The notes below the pieces were generated by a model. That model saw only the letters and a list, made by a program, of their open reading frames with translations, ran no database searches and had not been told where the DNA came from. Source: an uncultured Oscillospiraceae bacterium (GTDB taxonomy: Bacteria; Bacillota; Clostridia; Oscillospirales; Oscillospiraceae). Taken from it: 46,169 bases of DNA. The DNA lies in assembly GCA_947631595.1 (NCBI GenBank), contig CANRLZ010000010.1, positions 1 to 46,169 on the forward strand. The letters are read 5' to 3'. Below are positions 29,002-38,554 of this stretch, in pieces (position 1 is the first letter of the stretch; the number at the start of each line of letters is the position of its first letter). The translations under genes and the position numbers were made by a program.

Positions 29002-29967
29002 ATGCCCGCGTGTAAGGAAAACTGCCCCAAGTTCAAGACCATGTGCGGCGGCCAGGCTCTCATCGAGGGCATCATGATGCGCGGCCCGGAGAAGGAGGCC
29101 GTGGTGGTCCGCAAGCCGGACGGGGAGCTGGAGGTGAAGGTGGAGCCGCTGAAGCTGGTGAAGACCCGCCACCCCTGGCTGGGCGTCCCCTTTCTCCGGG
29201 GGCCGGTGAACTTCGTGGACTCCATGGTCCACGGGGTCAAGGCGCTGATGTACTCCGCCGAGTTCTACCCCGAGGACGAGGACAGCCCCGCGGAGCCCTC
29301 CAAGCTGGACCAGTGGCTGGACAAGCACCTCTCCAGCGAGAAGGCCATGGGGGTGGTGGTCACCCTGTCGGTGGTCCTGGGCCTGGGCTTTTCCATCCTG
29401 CTCTTTTTCATCCTGCCCACCCTGCTCACCGGGCTTCTTACCCGGTGGGTCAAAAGCCGCCTGGGCCTCAGCCTCATCGAGGGGCTGGTGCGCATGGCCA
29501 TCTTTGTGCTCTACATTATACTGATGTCCCAGATGAAGGACATGAAGCGGGTGTTCCGCTACCACGGGGCGGAGCACCAGACCATTTTCTGCTACGAAAA
29601 CGGCCTGCCCCTGACGGTGGAGAACGTGCGCAAGATGCCCCGGCACCACCCCCGGTGCGGCACCAGCTTTTTATTCGTCATCATGGCGGTGGCCATCGTG
29701 GTCCATGCCGTGATCGGCGTGGGCTGGAACAACACCTGGCTGCGGCTGGCGGTGCGGCTGCTGAGCCTGCCGGTGATCGTGTCCATCACCTACGAGATCA
29801 ACCGCTTCGTGGGCCGTCACGACAACTGGCTCACCCGCGTCCTCACCGCCCCCGGCCTCTGGCTCCAGAACTGGACCACCCAGCGGCCGGACGACTCCAT
29901 GATCGAGGTGGGCATCCGGGCGCTCACCGAAGTCCTGCCCGAGGAAAAGGGCGCGGACGCCTGGTGA
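29002..29967 (+). CDS. yqhQ: DUF1385 membrane protein (YqhQ family)
   Basis: 321 aa. The N-terminal block CGGQALIEGIMMRGP is the family signature; it is followed by LRGPVNFVDSMVHGVKAL, two or three central helices, the conserved EHQTIFCYE near residue 195 and RHHPRCGTSFLF. Biochemical role unknown; in Firmicutes it usually sits next to prmC/prfA or rpmE. The start at 29002 follows AAAAGGAG; prmC starts 15 nt after its stop, as in related genomes. Confidence 0.9.
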   Translation: MPACKENCPKFKTMCGGQALIEGIMMRGPEKEAVVVRKPDGELEVKVEPLKLVKTRHPWLGVPFLRGPVNFVDSMVHGVKALMYSAEFYPEDEDSPAEPSKLDQWLDKHLSSEKAMGVVVTLSVVLGLGFSILLFFILPTLLTGLLTRWVKSRLGLSLIEGLVRMAIFVLYIILMSQMKDMKRVFRYHGAEHQTIFCYENGLPLTVENVRKMPRHHPRCGTSFLFVIMAVAIVVHAVIGVGWNNTWLRLAVRLLSLPVIVSITYEINRFVGRHDNWLTRVLTAPGLWLQNWTTQRPDDSMIEVGIRALTEVLPEEKGADAW

Positions 29968-29982
29968 GAGGAGGCCTGGCCC

Positions 29983-30846
29983 ATGCCCAGCACCTATAAC
30001 GACCTCTACCTGGACGCCCGCCGCGCCCTGCGGGAGGCGGAGGCGGGCAACCCCCAGATGGAGGCCCAGGAGCTGCTGCGCTTCGCCTCCGGCAAGAGCG
30101 CCTCTGACCTGCTCCGGGATCGGCCCCTCTACGCCTCCGACGAGGTGACCCGGCGCTTCCGGGCGCTGCTGAACCGGCGGCTCCGGGGGGAGCCGGTGGC
30201 CTATCTCATCGGGGAGTGGAGCTTTTACGGGGTGGAGCTGGACATCACCCCGGAGGTGCTGGTGCCCCGGGACGACACCGAGGTCCTGGCCCGGCAGGCC
30301 ATCCAGCGCGCCGGCGAGGCCCAGGGGCCGGTCCGGGTGCTGGACCTGTGCGCCGGGAGCGGCTGCGTGGGGCTGGCCGTGGCCCGGAACTGCGAAAACG
30401 CCCAGGTGCTCCTGGGGGAGGTGGACGAGGGCGCCCTGCGGGTGTGCCGCCAGAACATCCGGCGCAACGGCCTCACCGGCCGGGTGCGGGCCTGCGCCGT
30501 GGACGCCCTGGAAAAGCCCCCCGCCGCCCTGTGGGACTTTGACGTGATCGCCTCCAATCCGCCCTACATCCCCACTGAGGAGATCGACGCCCTGGACGCC
30601 TCCGTGCGGCTCTATGAACCCCGGCTGGCGCTGGACGGCGGCGCGGACGGGTTGGACTTCTACCGCGCCATCACCGGGCGCTGGATCGACTCCCTCCGGC
30701 CGGGCGGGTGGCTCATCTGCGAGGTGGGCGTCCGCCAGGCCTCCCCGGTGGAACAGCTCTTCGCCCAGGCCGGCCTGGGGGACATCCAGACCTACCGGGA
30801 CACCGCCGGGATCTGGCGGGTGGTGGAGGGCAGAAAGGCCCTTTGA
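29983..30846 (+). CDS. prmC: Release factor glutamine N5-methyltransferase
   Basis: 287 aa. It methylates the GGQ glutamine of peptide chain release factors RF1 and RF2, improving termination. It has an N-terminal helical domain, then the SAM-binding DLCAGSGC at 121-128 and the catalytic NPPY at 192-195, with PVAYLIGEWSFYG and VPRDDTE family words at 71-100. It lies behind yqhQ in an operon. prfA itself is not in the window. Confidence 0.94.
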   Translation: MPSTYNDLYLDARRALREAEAGNPQMEAQELLRFASGKSASDLLRDRPLYASDEVTRRFRALLNRRLRGEPVAYLIGEWSFYGVELDITPEVLVPRDDTEVLARQAIQRAGEAQGPVRVLDLCAGSGCVGLAVARNCENAQVLLGEVDEGALRVCRQNIRRNGLTGRVRACAVDALEKPPAALWDFDVIASNPPYIPTEEIDALDASVRLYEPRLALDGGADGLDFYRAITGRWIDSLRPGGWLICEVGVRQASPVEQLFAQAGLGDIQTYRDTAGIWRVVEGRKAL

Positions 30847-30891
30847 TACAAGAGAAACGAGAAGGTTTTACCAGAAGGAGGAACACCCACC

Positions 30892-31998
30892 ATGGCTGAC
30901 AAGAAGAAGACCGTCCCCACCGCCGCGCCGGCCTCCGACCGCAAAAAGGCCCTGGAGACCGCCATCGCCCAGATCGAGAAGGACTACGGCAAGGGCGCCA
31001 TCATGCGCCTGGGCGAAAATGAGCACGTGATCGTGGACTCCATCCCCACCGGCTCGCTCTCCCTGGACCTGGCCCTGGGCATCGGCGGCGTCCCCAAGGG
31101 GCGCATCATCGAGATCTACGGCCCCGAGTCCTCCGGCAAGACCACCCTGGCCCTCCATGTGGTGGCCGAGAGCCAGAAGCGGGGCGGCGAGGTGGCCTAC
31201 GTGGACGCCGAGCACGCCCTGGACCCCAGCTACGCCCGCGCCCTGGGGGTGGACATCGACTCCATGCTCATCTCCCAGCCGGACACCGGCGAGGACGCCC
31301 TGCAAATCGTGGAGATGCTGGTGCGCTCCGGTGCGGTGGACGTGGTGGTGGTGGACTCAGTCGCCGCCCTGGTGCCCCGGGCGGAGATCGAGGGGGACAT
31401 GGGGGACAGCCACGTGGGCCTGCTGGCCCGGCTGATGAGCCAGGCCCTGCGGAAGCTGGCCGGGTCCATCGCCAAGACCAACTGCATCGTCATCTTCATC
31501 AACCAGCTCCGGGAGAAGGTGGGCGTGGTCTACGGCAACCCGGAGGTCACCACCGGCGGCCGGGCGCTGAAGTTCTACTCCTCCGTGCGCATCGACGTGC
31601 GCCGCATCGAGAGCATCAAGGTCTCCGGGGAGGTCATCGGCAACCGCACCCGGGCCAAGGTGGTGAAAAACAAGGTCGCGCCCCCCTTCAAGGAGGCGGA
31701 GTTCGACATCATGTACGGCCAGGGCATCTCCAAGGTGGGCGAGCTGCTGGACCTGGCGGTGAAGCTGGATCTGGTGCAGAAGTCCGGCTCCTGGTTCGCC
31801 ATGGGCGAAAAGCGCATCGGCCAGGGCCGGGACGCCGCCAAGCAGTACCTCCTGGACCACCCGGAGGAGGCCGACGCCCTGGAGGCCGAGGTGCGCAAGA
31901 ACGCCTTCCAGCTCATGGGTTCCCAGGAGAAGGTGGCCGCCCGCGCCGCCGGTCGGGCGGTGGACGTGTCCGCCGACGACGACATGGAGGACGAATGA
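30892..31998 (+). CDS. recA: Recombinase RecA
   Basis: 368-residue DNA strand-exchange ATPase and SOS coprotease. Walker [10 protein letters not shown] at 77-85; family words [43 protein letters not shown] and [14 protein letters not shown]; acidic C-terminus DDDMEDE. AAGGAGGAAC precedes the start. No LexA/SOS box of the usual GAAC-N4-GTTC type was seen upstream. It overlaps recX by 4 nt (ATGA). Confidence 0.98.
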   Translation: MADKKKTVPTAAPASDRKKALETAIAQIEKDYGKGAIMRLGENEHVIVDSIPTGSLSLDLALGIGGVPKGRIIEIYGPESSGKTTLALHVVAESQKRGGEVAYVDAEHALDPSYARALGVDIDSMLISQPDTGEDALQIVEMLVRSGAVDVVVVDSVAALVPRAEIEGDMGDSHVGLLARLMSQALRKLAGSIAKTNCIVIFINQLREKVGVVYGNPEVTTGGRALKFYSSVRIDVRRIESIKVSGEVIGNRTRAKVVKNKVAPPFKEAEFDIMYGQGISKVGELLDLAVKLDLVQKSGSWFAMGEKRIGQGRDAAKQYLLDHPEEADALEAEVRKNAFQLMGSQEKVAARAAGRAVDVSADDDMEDE

Positions 31999-32636
31999 TC
32001 CTCTCCGCCGTCACTCCCTCCCAGAAGGTCCAGGGCCAGTGGCTCCTGACCTTTGAGGACGGGTCCAAGCTGAAGGTCACCGACCGGGAGATGGTGGACT
32101 TCTCCCTCTACGCCGGTCTGGACGTGCCGGAGGCCGCCCTGGAGCAGCTCCGGGACGCCGCCGGGGCGTCCCGCGCCCGCCGCCGGGCGGCCAACATCCT
32201 CTCCGCCCGGCCCATGAGCCGGCAGATGCTGGAGCGGCGGCTGGTGGAGAAGGGGGAGACCCCGGAACACGCCGCCGCCGCCTGCGACGAGCTGGAGCGG
32301 CTGGGGTATCTGGACGACAAGCTGTACGCCCAGCAGTTGACGCAATATTATGTAAACCGAGGCTACGGCCCCCGGAAGATCCGGGACACCCTCTACCGAC
32401 AGGGGGTGCCCAGGGAGTTCTGGGACGAGGCCATGGAGGACGCGGGCGAGGACAGCGCCGACGCCCTGGATCGCTTTGTAGCCGCCCGGCTGGGCCGGGT
32501 GGAGCGGCCCGACCGCAAGGACCTGAAGCGGGTGTCCGACGCCCTGGCCCGCCGGGGCTATGCCTGGAGCGATATCTCCGCCGCCCTGCGGCGGTACACC
32601 GACAACCTGGACGATTGGGGGGAACAGGAGCCGTGA
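31995..32636 (+). CDS. recX: Regulatory protein RecX
   Basis: 213 aa with three helical RecX repeats (about 60-100, 105-145, 150-200: [52 protein letters not shown]). It modulates RecA filaments. The start overlaps the recA stop as ATGA, and its own stop overlaps the rimO start as GTGA, so three genes are translationally linked. A stretch at 32348-32357 (TTATGTAAAC) is strikingly AT-rich for this genome. Confidence 0.92.
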   Translation: MILSAVTPSQKVQGQWLLTFEDGSKLKVTDREMVDFSLYAGLDVPEAALEQLRDAAGASRARRRAANILSARPMSRQMLERRLVEKGETPEHAAAACDELERLGYLDDKLYAQQLTQYYVNRGYGPRKIRDTLYRQGVPREFWDEAMEDAGEDSADALDRFVAARLGRVERPDRKDLKRVSDALARRGYAWSDISAALRRYTDNLDDWGEQEP

Positions 32637-33958
32637 AGATCGCCTTTGTCTCGCTGGGCTGCGCGAAAAACCAGGTGAACACCGAGCAGATGATGGCCCT
32701 GTGCCAGGCGGAGGGCTGGCGCGTCACCTCCGACCCCCACGGGGCGGACGTGGCGGTGGTGAACACCTGCGGCTTCATCGAGAGCGCCAAGAGCGAGGCC
32801 ATCGACACCATCCTCTCCCTGGCGCACCTGAAGGAGGAGGGGCGGCTGGGCAAGCTGCTGGTGGCCGGGTGCCTGACCCAGCGCTACCAGATGGAGATGC
32901 TGGAGGAGCTGCCGGAGATCGACGGGCTGCTGGGCACGGGCAGCTACACCGACGTGGTAGAGGCCATCCGGGCCATGGAGGAGGGGGATACCCCCACCTA
33001 CTTCGGGGACATCCACCACACCGCCGAGGACGGCGCCCGGACACTCAGCGCCCCCGCCTACTCCGCCTACCTGAAGATCGCCGAGGGGTGCGACAACCAC
33101 TGCGCCTACTGCGTCATCCCCTCCCTCCGGGGCAGATACCGCTCCCGGAGCATGGACTCCCTCCTGGCCGAGGCCAAGGGCCTGGCCGACCAGGGGACGC
33201 GCGAACTCATCGTGGTGGCCCAGGACATCACCCGCTACGGCACCGACTGGGACGGACAGCGGCATCTGCCCCAGCTACTGAAAGAGTTATGTAAACTTCC
33301 CTTCCACTGGATCCGCCTCCACTACCTCTACCCCGACGAGTTCACCCCGGAGCTGATCGACGTGATCGCCGGGGAACCCAAGATCGTGAAGTACCTGGAC
33401 ATCCCCATCCAGCACGCCAACGACCGCATCCTCCGGGCGATGAACCGCCGGGGCACCCGCGCCGAGATCGAGGCGCTGTTCGCCACCCTCCGGGAGAAGA
33501 TCCCGGGCCTGGTTCTCCGCACCTCCCTCATCACCGGCCTGCCCGGAGAGACGGACGAGGAGTTCCAGGAGCTGTGCGATTTTCTCCAGGCCCAGCATCT
33601 GGAGCGGGCGGGCATCTTCCCCTTCTCCCCGGAGGAGGGCACCCCCGCCTTCACCATGCCCGACCAGGTGCCCGGGGAGGTGGCCCGGCGGCGGGCGGAG
33701 CTGCTGGTGGACCTCCAGAGCCGGGTGATGGACGCCTACAACGAGACGCGGCTGGGCACGGTGCTGGAGGTGCTGTGCGAGGGGTTTGACGCGGAGGCCG
33801 GGTGCTTCCGCGGCCGGAGCTACGCCGACTCCCCCGACGTGGACGCTCACGTCTTCTTTACCGCCGCCGGGGCCGTCCCGGCGGGCACATTTGTCCCCGT
33901 TCGGATCACCGGCACGGAAAACGGCGACCTGACGGGCGAGGAGGAGGATCCCACATGA
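32633..33958 (+). CDS. rimO: Ribosomal protein S12 methylthiotransferase
   Basis: 441-residue radical-SAM enzyme that methylthiolates the conserved aspartate of ribosomal protein S12. The N-terminal MTTase domain binds a cluster through C10, C46 and C80 (LGCAKNQVNTE, NTCGFIE, AGCLTQRY). The radical-SAM C-x3-C-x2-C is C153, C157 and C160 in GCDNHCAYCVIPSLRG. A TRAM domain ends the protein. The GTG start at 32633 overlaps the recX stop with GGAG just upstream; a UUG 18 nt earlier is less likely. The pgsA start overlaps its stop (ATGA). Confidence 0.95.
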   Translation: MKIAFVSLGCAKNQVNTEQMMALCQAEGWRVTSDPHGADVAVVNTCGFIESAKSEAIDTILSLAHLKEEGRLGKLLVAGCLTQRYQMEMLEELPEIDGLLGTGSYTDVVEAIRAMEEGDTPTYFGDIHHTAEDGARTLSAPAYSAYLKIAEGCDNHCAYCVIPSLRGRYRSRSMDSLLAEAKGLADQGTRELIVVAQDITRYGTDWDGQRHLPQLLKELCKLPFHWIRLHYLYPDEFTPELIDVIAGEPKIVKYLDIPIQHANDRILRAMNRRGTRAEIEALFATLREKIPGLVLRTSLITGLPGETDEEFQELCDFLQAQHLERAGIFPFSPEEGTPAFTMPDQVPGEVARRRAELLVDLQSRVMDAYNETRLGTVLEVLCEGFDAEAGCFRGRSYADSPDVDAHVFFTAAGAVPAGTFVPVRITGTENGDLTGEEEDPT

Positions 33959-34479
33959 ATTTGCCCAACCGACTGACCCTGCTGCGCATGGCCATGACTC
34001 CGGTGTACGTGGCGCTGATGCTCATCGACTTTCCCGGCCACACCCTGGCCGCCCTGGCCGTCTTCATCCTGGCCAGCCTCACCGACCTGCTGGACGGGCA
34101 CATCGCCCGGAGCCGCAACCTCATCACCGACTTCGGCAAGTTTATGGACCCCCTGGCGGACAAGGTGCTGGTGGTCTCGTCCATGATCTGCTTCTGCGCC
34201 GCCGGCGCTATGCCCGCCTGGGCGGTGATCGTGGTGATTTTCCGGGAGTTCGCCGTGTCCGGAATGCGCCTCGTCGCTGTGGAGAAGGGGCGGGTCATCG
34301 CCGCGGGCTGGTCGGGCAAGGTGAAGACCGCCGCCACCATGGTCTGCCTGTGCCTGATGCACCTGCCCATTCCCGCCCCGCTCAACTGGGCCTGCGTCAT
34401 CATCATCACCGTCACCACCCTCTACTCCGGGGCGGAGTACCTGATCAAAAATCGGGACGTGTTCAAAGGTTCCATCTGA
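33955..34479 (+). CDS. pgsA: CDP-diacylglycerol-glycerol-3-phosphate 3-phosphatidyltransferase
   Basis: 174-residue membrane enzyme making phosphatidylglycerol phosphate, the first committed step to phosphatidylglycerol. The CDP-alcohol phosphotransferase motif is perfect: D47-G48-x2-A51-R52-x8-G61-x3-D65-x3-D69. About five helices. The start at 33955 overlaps the rimO stop (ATGA); AGGAGGATCC supplies the ribosome site. Last gene of recA-recX-rimO-pgsA. Confidence 0.95.
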   Translation: MNLPNRLTLLRMAMTPVYVALMLIDFPGHTLAALAVFILASLTDLLDGHIARSRNLITDFGKFMDPLADKVLVVSSMICFCAAGAMPAWAVIVVIFREFAVSGMRLVAVEKGRVIAAGWSGKVKTAATMVCLCLMHLPIPAPLNWACVIIITVTTLYSGAEYLIKNRDVFKGSI

Positions 34480-34486
34480 ACGGACA

Positions 34487-34524
34487 AAAAAATTCCGCCG
34501 GGCTTGCGCCTGGCGGAATTTTTT
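34487..34524. terminator. Bidirectional terminator between pgsA and rodA
   Basis: A 13-bp stem (34487-34499 with 34512-34524) of the A6...T6 type, usable on both strands. It overlaps the rodA stop codon. Confidence 0.88.
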
Positions 34525-35656
34525 ACGCGCCGTTTCGGTCCTGGAGCCAGCTGGGCAGGTCCCGCGCCTTGACGCCGGAGACCATGCCGGCGGCCATGAA
34601 TAGCGTGATGATGGAGGTGCCGCCGTAGCTGAAGAAGGGCAGGGTCAGGCCCACCACCGGGAAGACGTAGAGGCACATGGCGATGTTCACCAGCGTCTGG
34701 CACAGGAACATCCCCCCGTAGCCCATGGCCACCAGGGCGGTCATGGGGCTGGCCGCCCGGCGGCCCACCCAAAAGCAGCGCAGGATGATGGCGGTCAGCA
34801 GCAGCAATACCACCGCGCAGCCCACCATCCCCAGCTCCTCGCCGCAGACGGCGAAGATCTCGTCGGTGGACTGGGCGGGGATGGCGCCCTGCTGGGTCTG
34901 GTAGCCCTGGAGGTAGCCCTGGCCGGTGAGGCCGCCGGAGCCGATGGCCATGACGCTGTGGTCCTGCTGCCAGCCGATGCCCTGGGGGTCGTTGCGCAGG
35001 AAGATCACCAGCACGCGGTCCCGGATGCGGTCGGGCAGATGCCCCCAGACCATGGCGCCGCCGCCGGCCACGGCGCCCAGGCCGATGACGAACCACCACC
35101 ACTTTACCCCGGCACACCAGGCCATGATGAGGAAGATGAAGATGTACACCAGGCTCATGCCGTAGTCCCGGGAGATGACCACGTTCAGCCCGGCGAAGAA
35201 AAGGGTGTGGAACAGCAGCGAACCCACCCCGATGGGGTGGCTGAGCAGCTCCCGCTCCCGGAGCTTGGTGCACTGGTAGGCCATCACCACCACGAAAAAC
35301 AGCTTGACGATCTCGTTGGGCTGGATGTTCACCGGAAGGCCGGGCAGGGCGATCCAGTTGCGGTTGCCCCCCACCCAGCGGCCAAAGGGGATCAGCGCCA
35401 GGAAGATCAGGATGTTGAAGATCACCATCCCCCACCAGGTCTGCGCCGTGAGGTGCTCCACGTCCACCAGGGTCAGGACCACGTAGCACACCACGCCGAT
35501 GAGGATGCCCACGGCCTGGACCACCACGTAGCGGTCGGTGTGCTCGCATCGGGTGGCGGAGTAGATGAGGAAAAGGCCCATGACGCTGGCGCACAGGCAC
35601 AGCGCCAGGAGGAGCATATCCCCCTTGCGAAAGAAGTCCCGCGCCGCTTTCCTCAT
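34523..35656 (-). CDS. rodA: SEDS peptidoglycan polymerase (RodA/FtsW/SpoVE family)
   Basis: 377-residue polytopic membrane glycosyltransferase with about ten helices. SEDS motifs: GGNRNWIALPGLPVNIQPNE then VKLFF, the loop QQGAIPAQSTDEIFAVCGEELG, and the C-terminal PFFSYGGTSII. It would polymerise lipid II with a class B PBP; no PBP or MreB gene is adjacent, so RodA versus SpoVE/FtsW is undecided, though sequence flavour is RodA-like. ATG 35656 with AGGGGGTG is preferred to GTG three codons earlier. Confidence 0.88.
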   Translation of the reverse strand: MRKAARDFFRKGDMLLLALCLCASVMGLFLIYSATRCEHTDRYVVVQAVGILIGVVCYVVLTLVDVEHLTAQTWWGMVIFNILIFLALIPFGRWVGGNRNWIALPGLPVNIQPNEIVKLFFVVVMAYQCTKLRERELLSHPIGVGSLLFHTLFFAGLNVVISRDYGMSLVYIFIFLIMAWCAGVKWWWFVIGLGAVAGGGAMVWGHLPDRIRDRVLVIFLRNDPQGIGWQQDHSVMAIGSGGLTGQGYLQGYQTQQGAIPAQSTDEIFAVCGEELGMVGCAVVLLLLTAIILRCFWVGRRAASPMTALVAMGYGGMFLCQTLVNIAMCLYVFPVVGLTLPFFSYGGTSIITLFMAAGMVSGVKARDLPSWLQDRNGA

Positions 35657-35721
35657 CCCCGTCACCCCCTGACAGCTATGGTTTCACTGCCCGCGCCCCC
35701 AGGCCGGGCAAGGTGGAGATT

Positions 35722-35749
35722 ATTTTAACATACGGGCGAAAAAATGCAA
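35722..35749 (-). promoter_or_regulatory. rodA promoter
   Basis: Reverse-strand TTGCAT (35749-35744), a 16-nt spacer and TAAAAT (35727-35722). Confidence 0.55.
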
Positions 35750-35757
35750 GTGGGGAA

Positions 35758-35786
35758 TTGTGTATTTGTCCCGATTGTGGTATTCT
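35758..35786 (+). promoter_or_regulatory. tsaE-tsaB promoter
   Basis: TTGTGT at 35758-35763, a 17-nt spacer and TATTCT at 35781-35786, divergent from the rodA promoter. Confidence 0.5.
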
Positions 35787-35809
35787 TAGGGAAATGGGAG
35801 GTGAGGCGG

Positions 35810-36235
35810 ATGGTCCGTGAGACCCACAGCGAGGCGGAGACGGAGGCGCTGGCCCAGGCGTTGGCCGAGACGCTGCGGCCCGGGGAGGTACTGGCCCTGG
35901 ACGGCGGCCTGGGCGCGGGCAAGACCGCCTTCACCCGCGGCCTGGCCCTGGGCCTGGGCTACCCCGGCCGGGTACAGAGTCCCACCTTCACCATCGTCAA
36001 CGAGTACCTGGGCGGCCGCCTGCCCCTCTTCCACTTCGACCTCTACCGCCTGAACGCCCCGGAGGAGCTGCCCGACCTGGGCTGGGAGGACTACCTGGAC
36101 CGGGGCGGCGTGTGCGCGGTGGAGTGGAGCGAAAAGGGCGGCGGCTACCTCTCCCCCACCCGCCGGATCACCATCACCCGAGGTTCGGACGACCACAGCC
36201 GCCGCCTGGAGATCGAGGAGGTGGGGCCATGCTGA
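35810..36235 (+). CDS. tsaE: tRNA threonylcarbamoyladenosine biosynthesis ATPase TsaE
   Basis: 141-residue P-loop protein of the TsaBDE complex that makes t6A37 in ANN-decoding tRNAs. Walker A GGLGAGKT at 32-39, VQSPTFTIVNEY switch region and LFHFDLYRL strand are typical. The start at 35810 has GGGAGGTG upstream; 22 earlier in-frame residues include promoter sequence and are rejected. It overlaps tsaB by 7 nt. Confidence 0.94.
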   Translation: MVRETHSEAETEALAQALAETLRPGEVLALDGGLGAGKTAFTRGLALGLGYPGRVQSPTFTIVNEYLGGRLPLFHFDLYRLNAPEELPDLGWEDYLDRGGVCAVEWSEKGGGYLSPTRRITITRGSDDHSRRLEIEEVGPC

Positions 36236-36963
36236 TCCTGGCGTTGGAGTCCTCGGCCAAGGCCGCCTCCTGCGCCCTGTGCCGGGACGAGTTCTTGCTG
36301 GCCCAGTCCTTCCAGAACAGCGGCCTGACCCACTCGGTCACGCTGCTGCCCATGGTGGAGGATATGCTGAAAAACTGCGGCGTCACCCTGGACCAGGTGG
36401 ATCTTATCGCCGTGGCTAACGGCCCCGGCTCCTTCACCGGGCTGCGCATCGGGGTCTCCGAGGCCAAGGGGCTGGCCTGGGCGAAGGGTCTGCCCTGCGC
36501 GGCGTGCTCCACGCTGGAGTCCATGGCCTGGAGCCTGGCCCACCTGGAGGGCGCGCGGATCTGCTGCTGTATGGACGCCCGGCGGGGGCAGCTCTACGCC
36601 GCCCGGTTCGCCGTGGAAAACGGCGTCCCCCGCCGTCTCTCCCCGGACGGGGCGCTGGCGGCGGCGGAGCTGGCAGACCAGGTGGAGGCCCAGGGCGACA
36701 ACGCCGCGCAGATCCTGGTCGGCGACGGCTGGGAGCTGTGTCAGCAGGCGTTCCGCGCCCGGAACATCCCCTGCCGCCCCGCCCCGCCCCACCTGCGCTA
36801 CCAGTCCGCCTGGGGCGTGGCCCGGTGCGCGCTGGAGCTGGCGCGCGGGGGCGAACTGGTCTCCGCCGCCCAGCTTGTCCCCGCCTACCACCGCCTCTCC
36901 CAGGCAGAGCGGGAGCGGGCGGAGCGGCTGGCGCGGGGCGAGAACCCCGGCCCGGTGAAATAG
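36229..36963 (+). CDS. tsaB: tRNA threonylcarbamoyladenosine biosynthesis protein TsaB
   Basis: 244-residue ASKHA-fold partner of TsaD. LILALESSAKAASCAL at the N-terminus, VANGPGSFTGLRIGVSEAKGLAW near residue 63, and a C-terminal PAYHRLSQAERERAERLA are family features. The start lies within the tsaE end (7-nt overlap), so the two are coupled. tsaD is elsewhere. Confidence 0.93.
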   Translation: MLILALESSAKAASCALCRDEFLLAQSFQNSGLTHSVTLLPMVEDMLKNCGVTLDQVDLIAVANGPGSFTGLRIGVSEAKGLAWAKGLPCAACSTLESMAWSLAHLEGARICCCMDARRGQLYAARFAVENGVPRRLSPDGALAAAELADQVEAQGDNAAQILVGDGWELCQQAFRARNIPCRPAPPHLRYQSAWGVARCALELARGGELVSAAQLVPAYHRLSQAERERAERLARGENPGPVK

Positions 36964-37027
36964 GCGTTTCCCAGCGGCCTGCCGCTGAGACAGTAAGACA
37001 TCAAAACCGTTAAGGAGGCAACAAAAA

Positions 37028-37660
37028 ATGGACAACATGGTACACGTTCTCGACCACCCCCTGCTCCAGCACAAGCTCTCCATCCTGCGCAACAAGGACA
37101 CCGGCGTGAAGGACTTCCGGGAGGTGGTCAGCGAGATCGCCACCCTCATGTGCTACGAGGCCACCCGGAACCTGCCCATGGAGCAGGTGGAGATCGAGAC
37201 CCCCGTGGCCAAGGCCAAGGTCAACGTCATCGCCGGGAAGAAACTGGCCATCGTGCCCATCCTCCGGGCGGGTCTGGGGATGGTGGACGGCATCCTCACC
37301 CTGATCCCCTCCGCCAAGGTGGGGCACATCGGCCTCTACCGGGACCCCAAGACCCATGAGCCGGTGGAGTACTACTGCAAGATGCCCGACGACATCGCCA
37401 GCCGGGAGGTCATCATCCTCGACCCCATGCTGGCCACCGGCGGCTCCGCCTCCGCGGCCATCCAGTTCATCAAGAACTACGGCTGTAAGAACGTCAAGCT
37501 CATGAACATCATCGCCGCCCCCGAGGGGATCCAGCGGGTCCAGGCCGACCACCCCGACGTGGAGATCTACGTGGCCGCCGTGGACGAAAAACTCAACGAC
37601 CACGCCTACATCGTCCCCGGTCTGGGCGACGCCGGCGACCGCATCTTCGGGACCAAGTGA
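37028..37660 (+). CDS. upp: Uracil phosphoribosyltransferase
   Basis: 210-residue salvage enzyme converting uracil and PRPP to [25 protein letters not shown] and the PRPP loop [12 protein letters not shown] are diagnostic; the C-terminus [17 protein letters not shown] is typical. AAGGAGG precedes the start. It lies 64 nt after tsaB with no clear promoter between, so it may share that transcript. It is followed by structured element D between convergent genes. Confidence 0.97.
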   Translation: MDNMVHVLDHPLLQHKLSILRNKDTGVKDFREVVSEIATLMCYEATRNLPMEQVEIETPVAKAKVNVIAGKKLAIVPILRAGLGMVDGILTLIPSAKVGHIGLYRDPKTHEPVEYYCKMPDDIASREVIILDPMLATGGSASAAIQFIKNYGCKNVKLMNIIAAPEGIQRVQADHPDVEIYVAAVDEKLNDHAYIVPGLGDAGDRIFGTK

Positions 37661-37690
37661 CCGTTCTCCCCCAGGCTTGCCCAAACCATA

Positions 37691-37804
37691 ACCTCTCGGC
37701 CCGCAAACGTGCGGGTCGGCCGCCCAGGCGGCCGACCCGTGCGCTGCGGCGGGCCGCAAAAAAACTGGAGAAGAAGCGGCGGGGCCGCTTCTTCTCCAGT
37801 TTTT
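37691..37804 (-). repeat. Diverged structured element, copy D (H1-H2 only)
   Basis: On the reverse strand: H1, a 17-bp perfect stem (37800-37784 with 37780-37764) followed by T7, then H2 with GCGGCCCGCCGCAGCGCAC and the CACGTTTGCGGGCCGAGAGG end found in copies A and B. The H1 outer stem differs from A/B but remains fully paired. H3 and H4 are missing. H1 can terminate both upp and the SpoIIQ-like gene. No flanking hairpin duplication is seen. Confidence 0.75.
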
Positions 37805-38532
37805 CAGGTCAGCGGCGGCAGATACTCCGCCGGGTCCACCGGGGCGCCGGCCTCGGTCATCTCAAAGTGGAGATGGGACGCCTTCCCGCTCTCGGCCACG
37901 GCGGTCTTGCCCACCGAGCCGATCACCATCCCGGTGGTCACCTCATCCCCCACCGCCACCGCCGGGGTGGCGGCCAGGTTGGAGTAGAAGCTCATCACCT
38001 CGCCGGGGTGCTCCACCACCACTGTGGTGCCCATGAGGGGGTCGTCGTAGACGGCGCTCACCGTGCCGTCCGCCGTGGCCAGCACCTGGGCGCCCAGGTC
38101 GGCGGCCAGGTCCATCCCCTGGTGGGTGCGCCAATCCCCCATGGTCTGGTCATAGGCCAGCACCTCCAGGCTGTAATCCCCGATGACCTCCCCACGCACC
38201 GGCCAGGTGTACACCGCCGGGGCGGGAGTAGGGGTGGGGGTGGGCGCGGGGGTTGGGCTGGGCGTCGGGGCCGGCGTGGGTCTCGGCGTGGGCGTGGCCG
38301 CCGGCGGCGTGGGCAGGGGGTTCACCGAGGGCAGCGCGGGGGAGGGGATCACCACCACCTCCGCGTCGCCGATCACCTGCTGGTCTCGGGCGGAAGAGGA
38401 GTCGGTCAGGAGAAAATAGCCCGAGATCCCGATGGCGGCGACGCACAGAAACAGCACGATGTAAAAGCCCTTTCCTGCGAGAAAGTCGCCCACGCGGCTA
38501 AGGCCGCTTCTCTTGTTCCGTTCATTTTTCAC
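37804..38532 (-). CDS. LytM/M23 peptidase-domain protein, SpoIIQ-like
   Basis: 242 aa. One membrane helix (about 23-42), a proline-threonine linker (about 72-106) and a C-terminal LytM domain. Zinc ligands are present: H137 and D141 in THQGMDLA, and H222 in HLHFEM. The usual catalytic YxHL histidine is N185 (FYSNLA), so hydrolysis may be impaired. Architecture matches the forespore engulfment protein SpoIIQ; the role is inferred. Start is GTG 38532 with GGAGGTG 7 nt upstream. A sigma-F-like promoter lies just upstream. Confidence 0.8.
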   Translation of the reverse strand: MKNERNKRSGLSRVGDFLAGKGFYIVLFLCVAAIGISGYFLLTDSSSARDQQVIGDAEVVVIPSPALPSVNPLPTPPAATPTPRPTPAPTPSPTPAPTPTPTPAPAVYTWPVRGEVIGDYSLEVLAYDQTMGDWRTHQGMDLAADLGAQVLATADGTVSAVYDDPLMGTTVVVEHPGEVMSFYSNLAATPAVAVGDEVTTGMVIGSVGKTAVAESGKASHLHFEMTEAGAPVDPAEYLPPLT

Positions 38533-38554
38533 TGGGAAACACCTCCGTGCCCCC

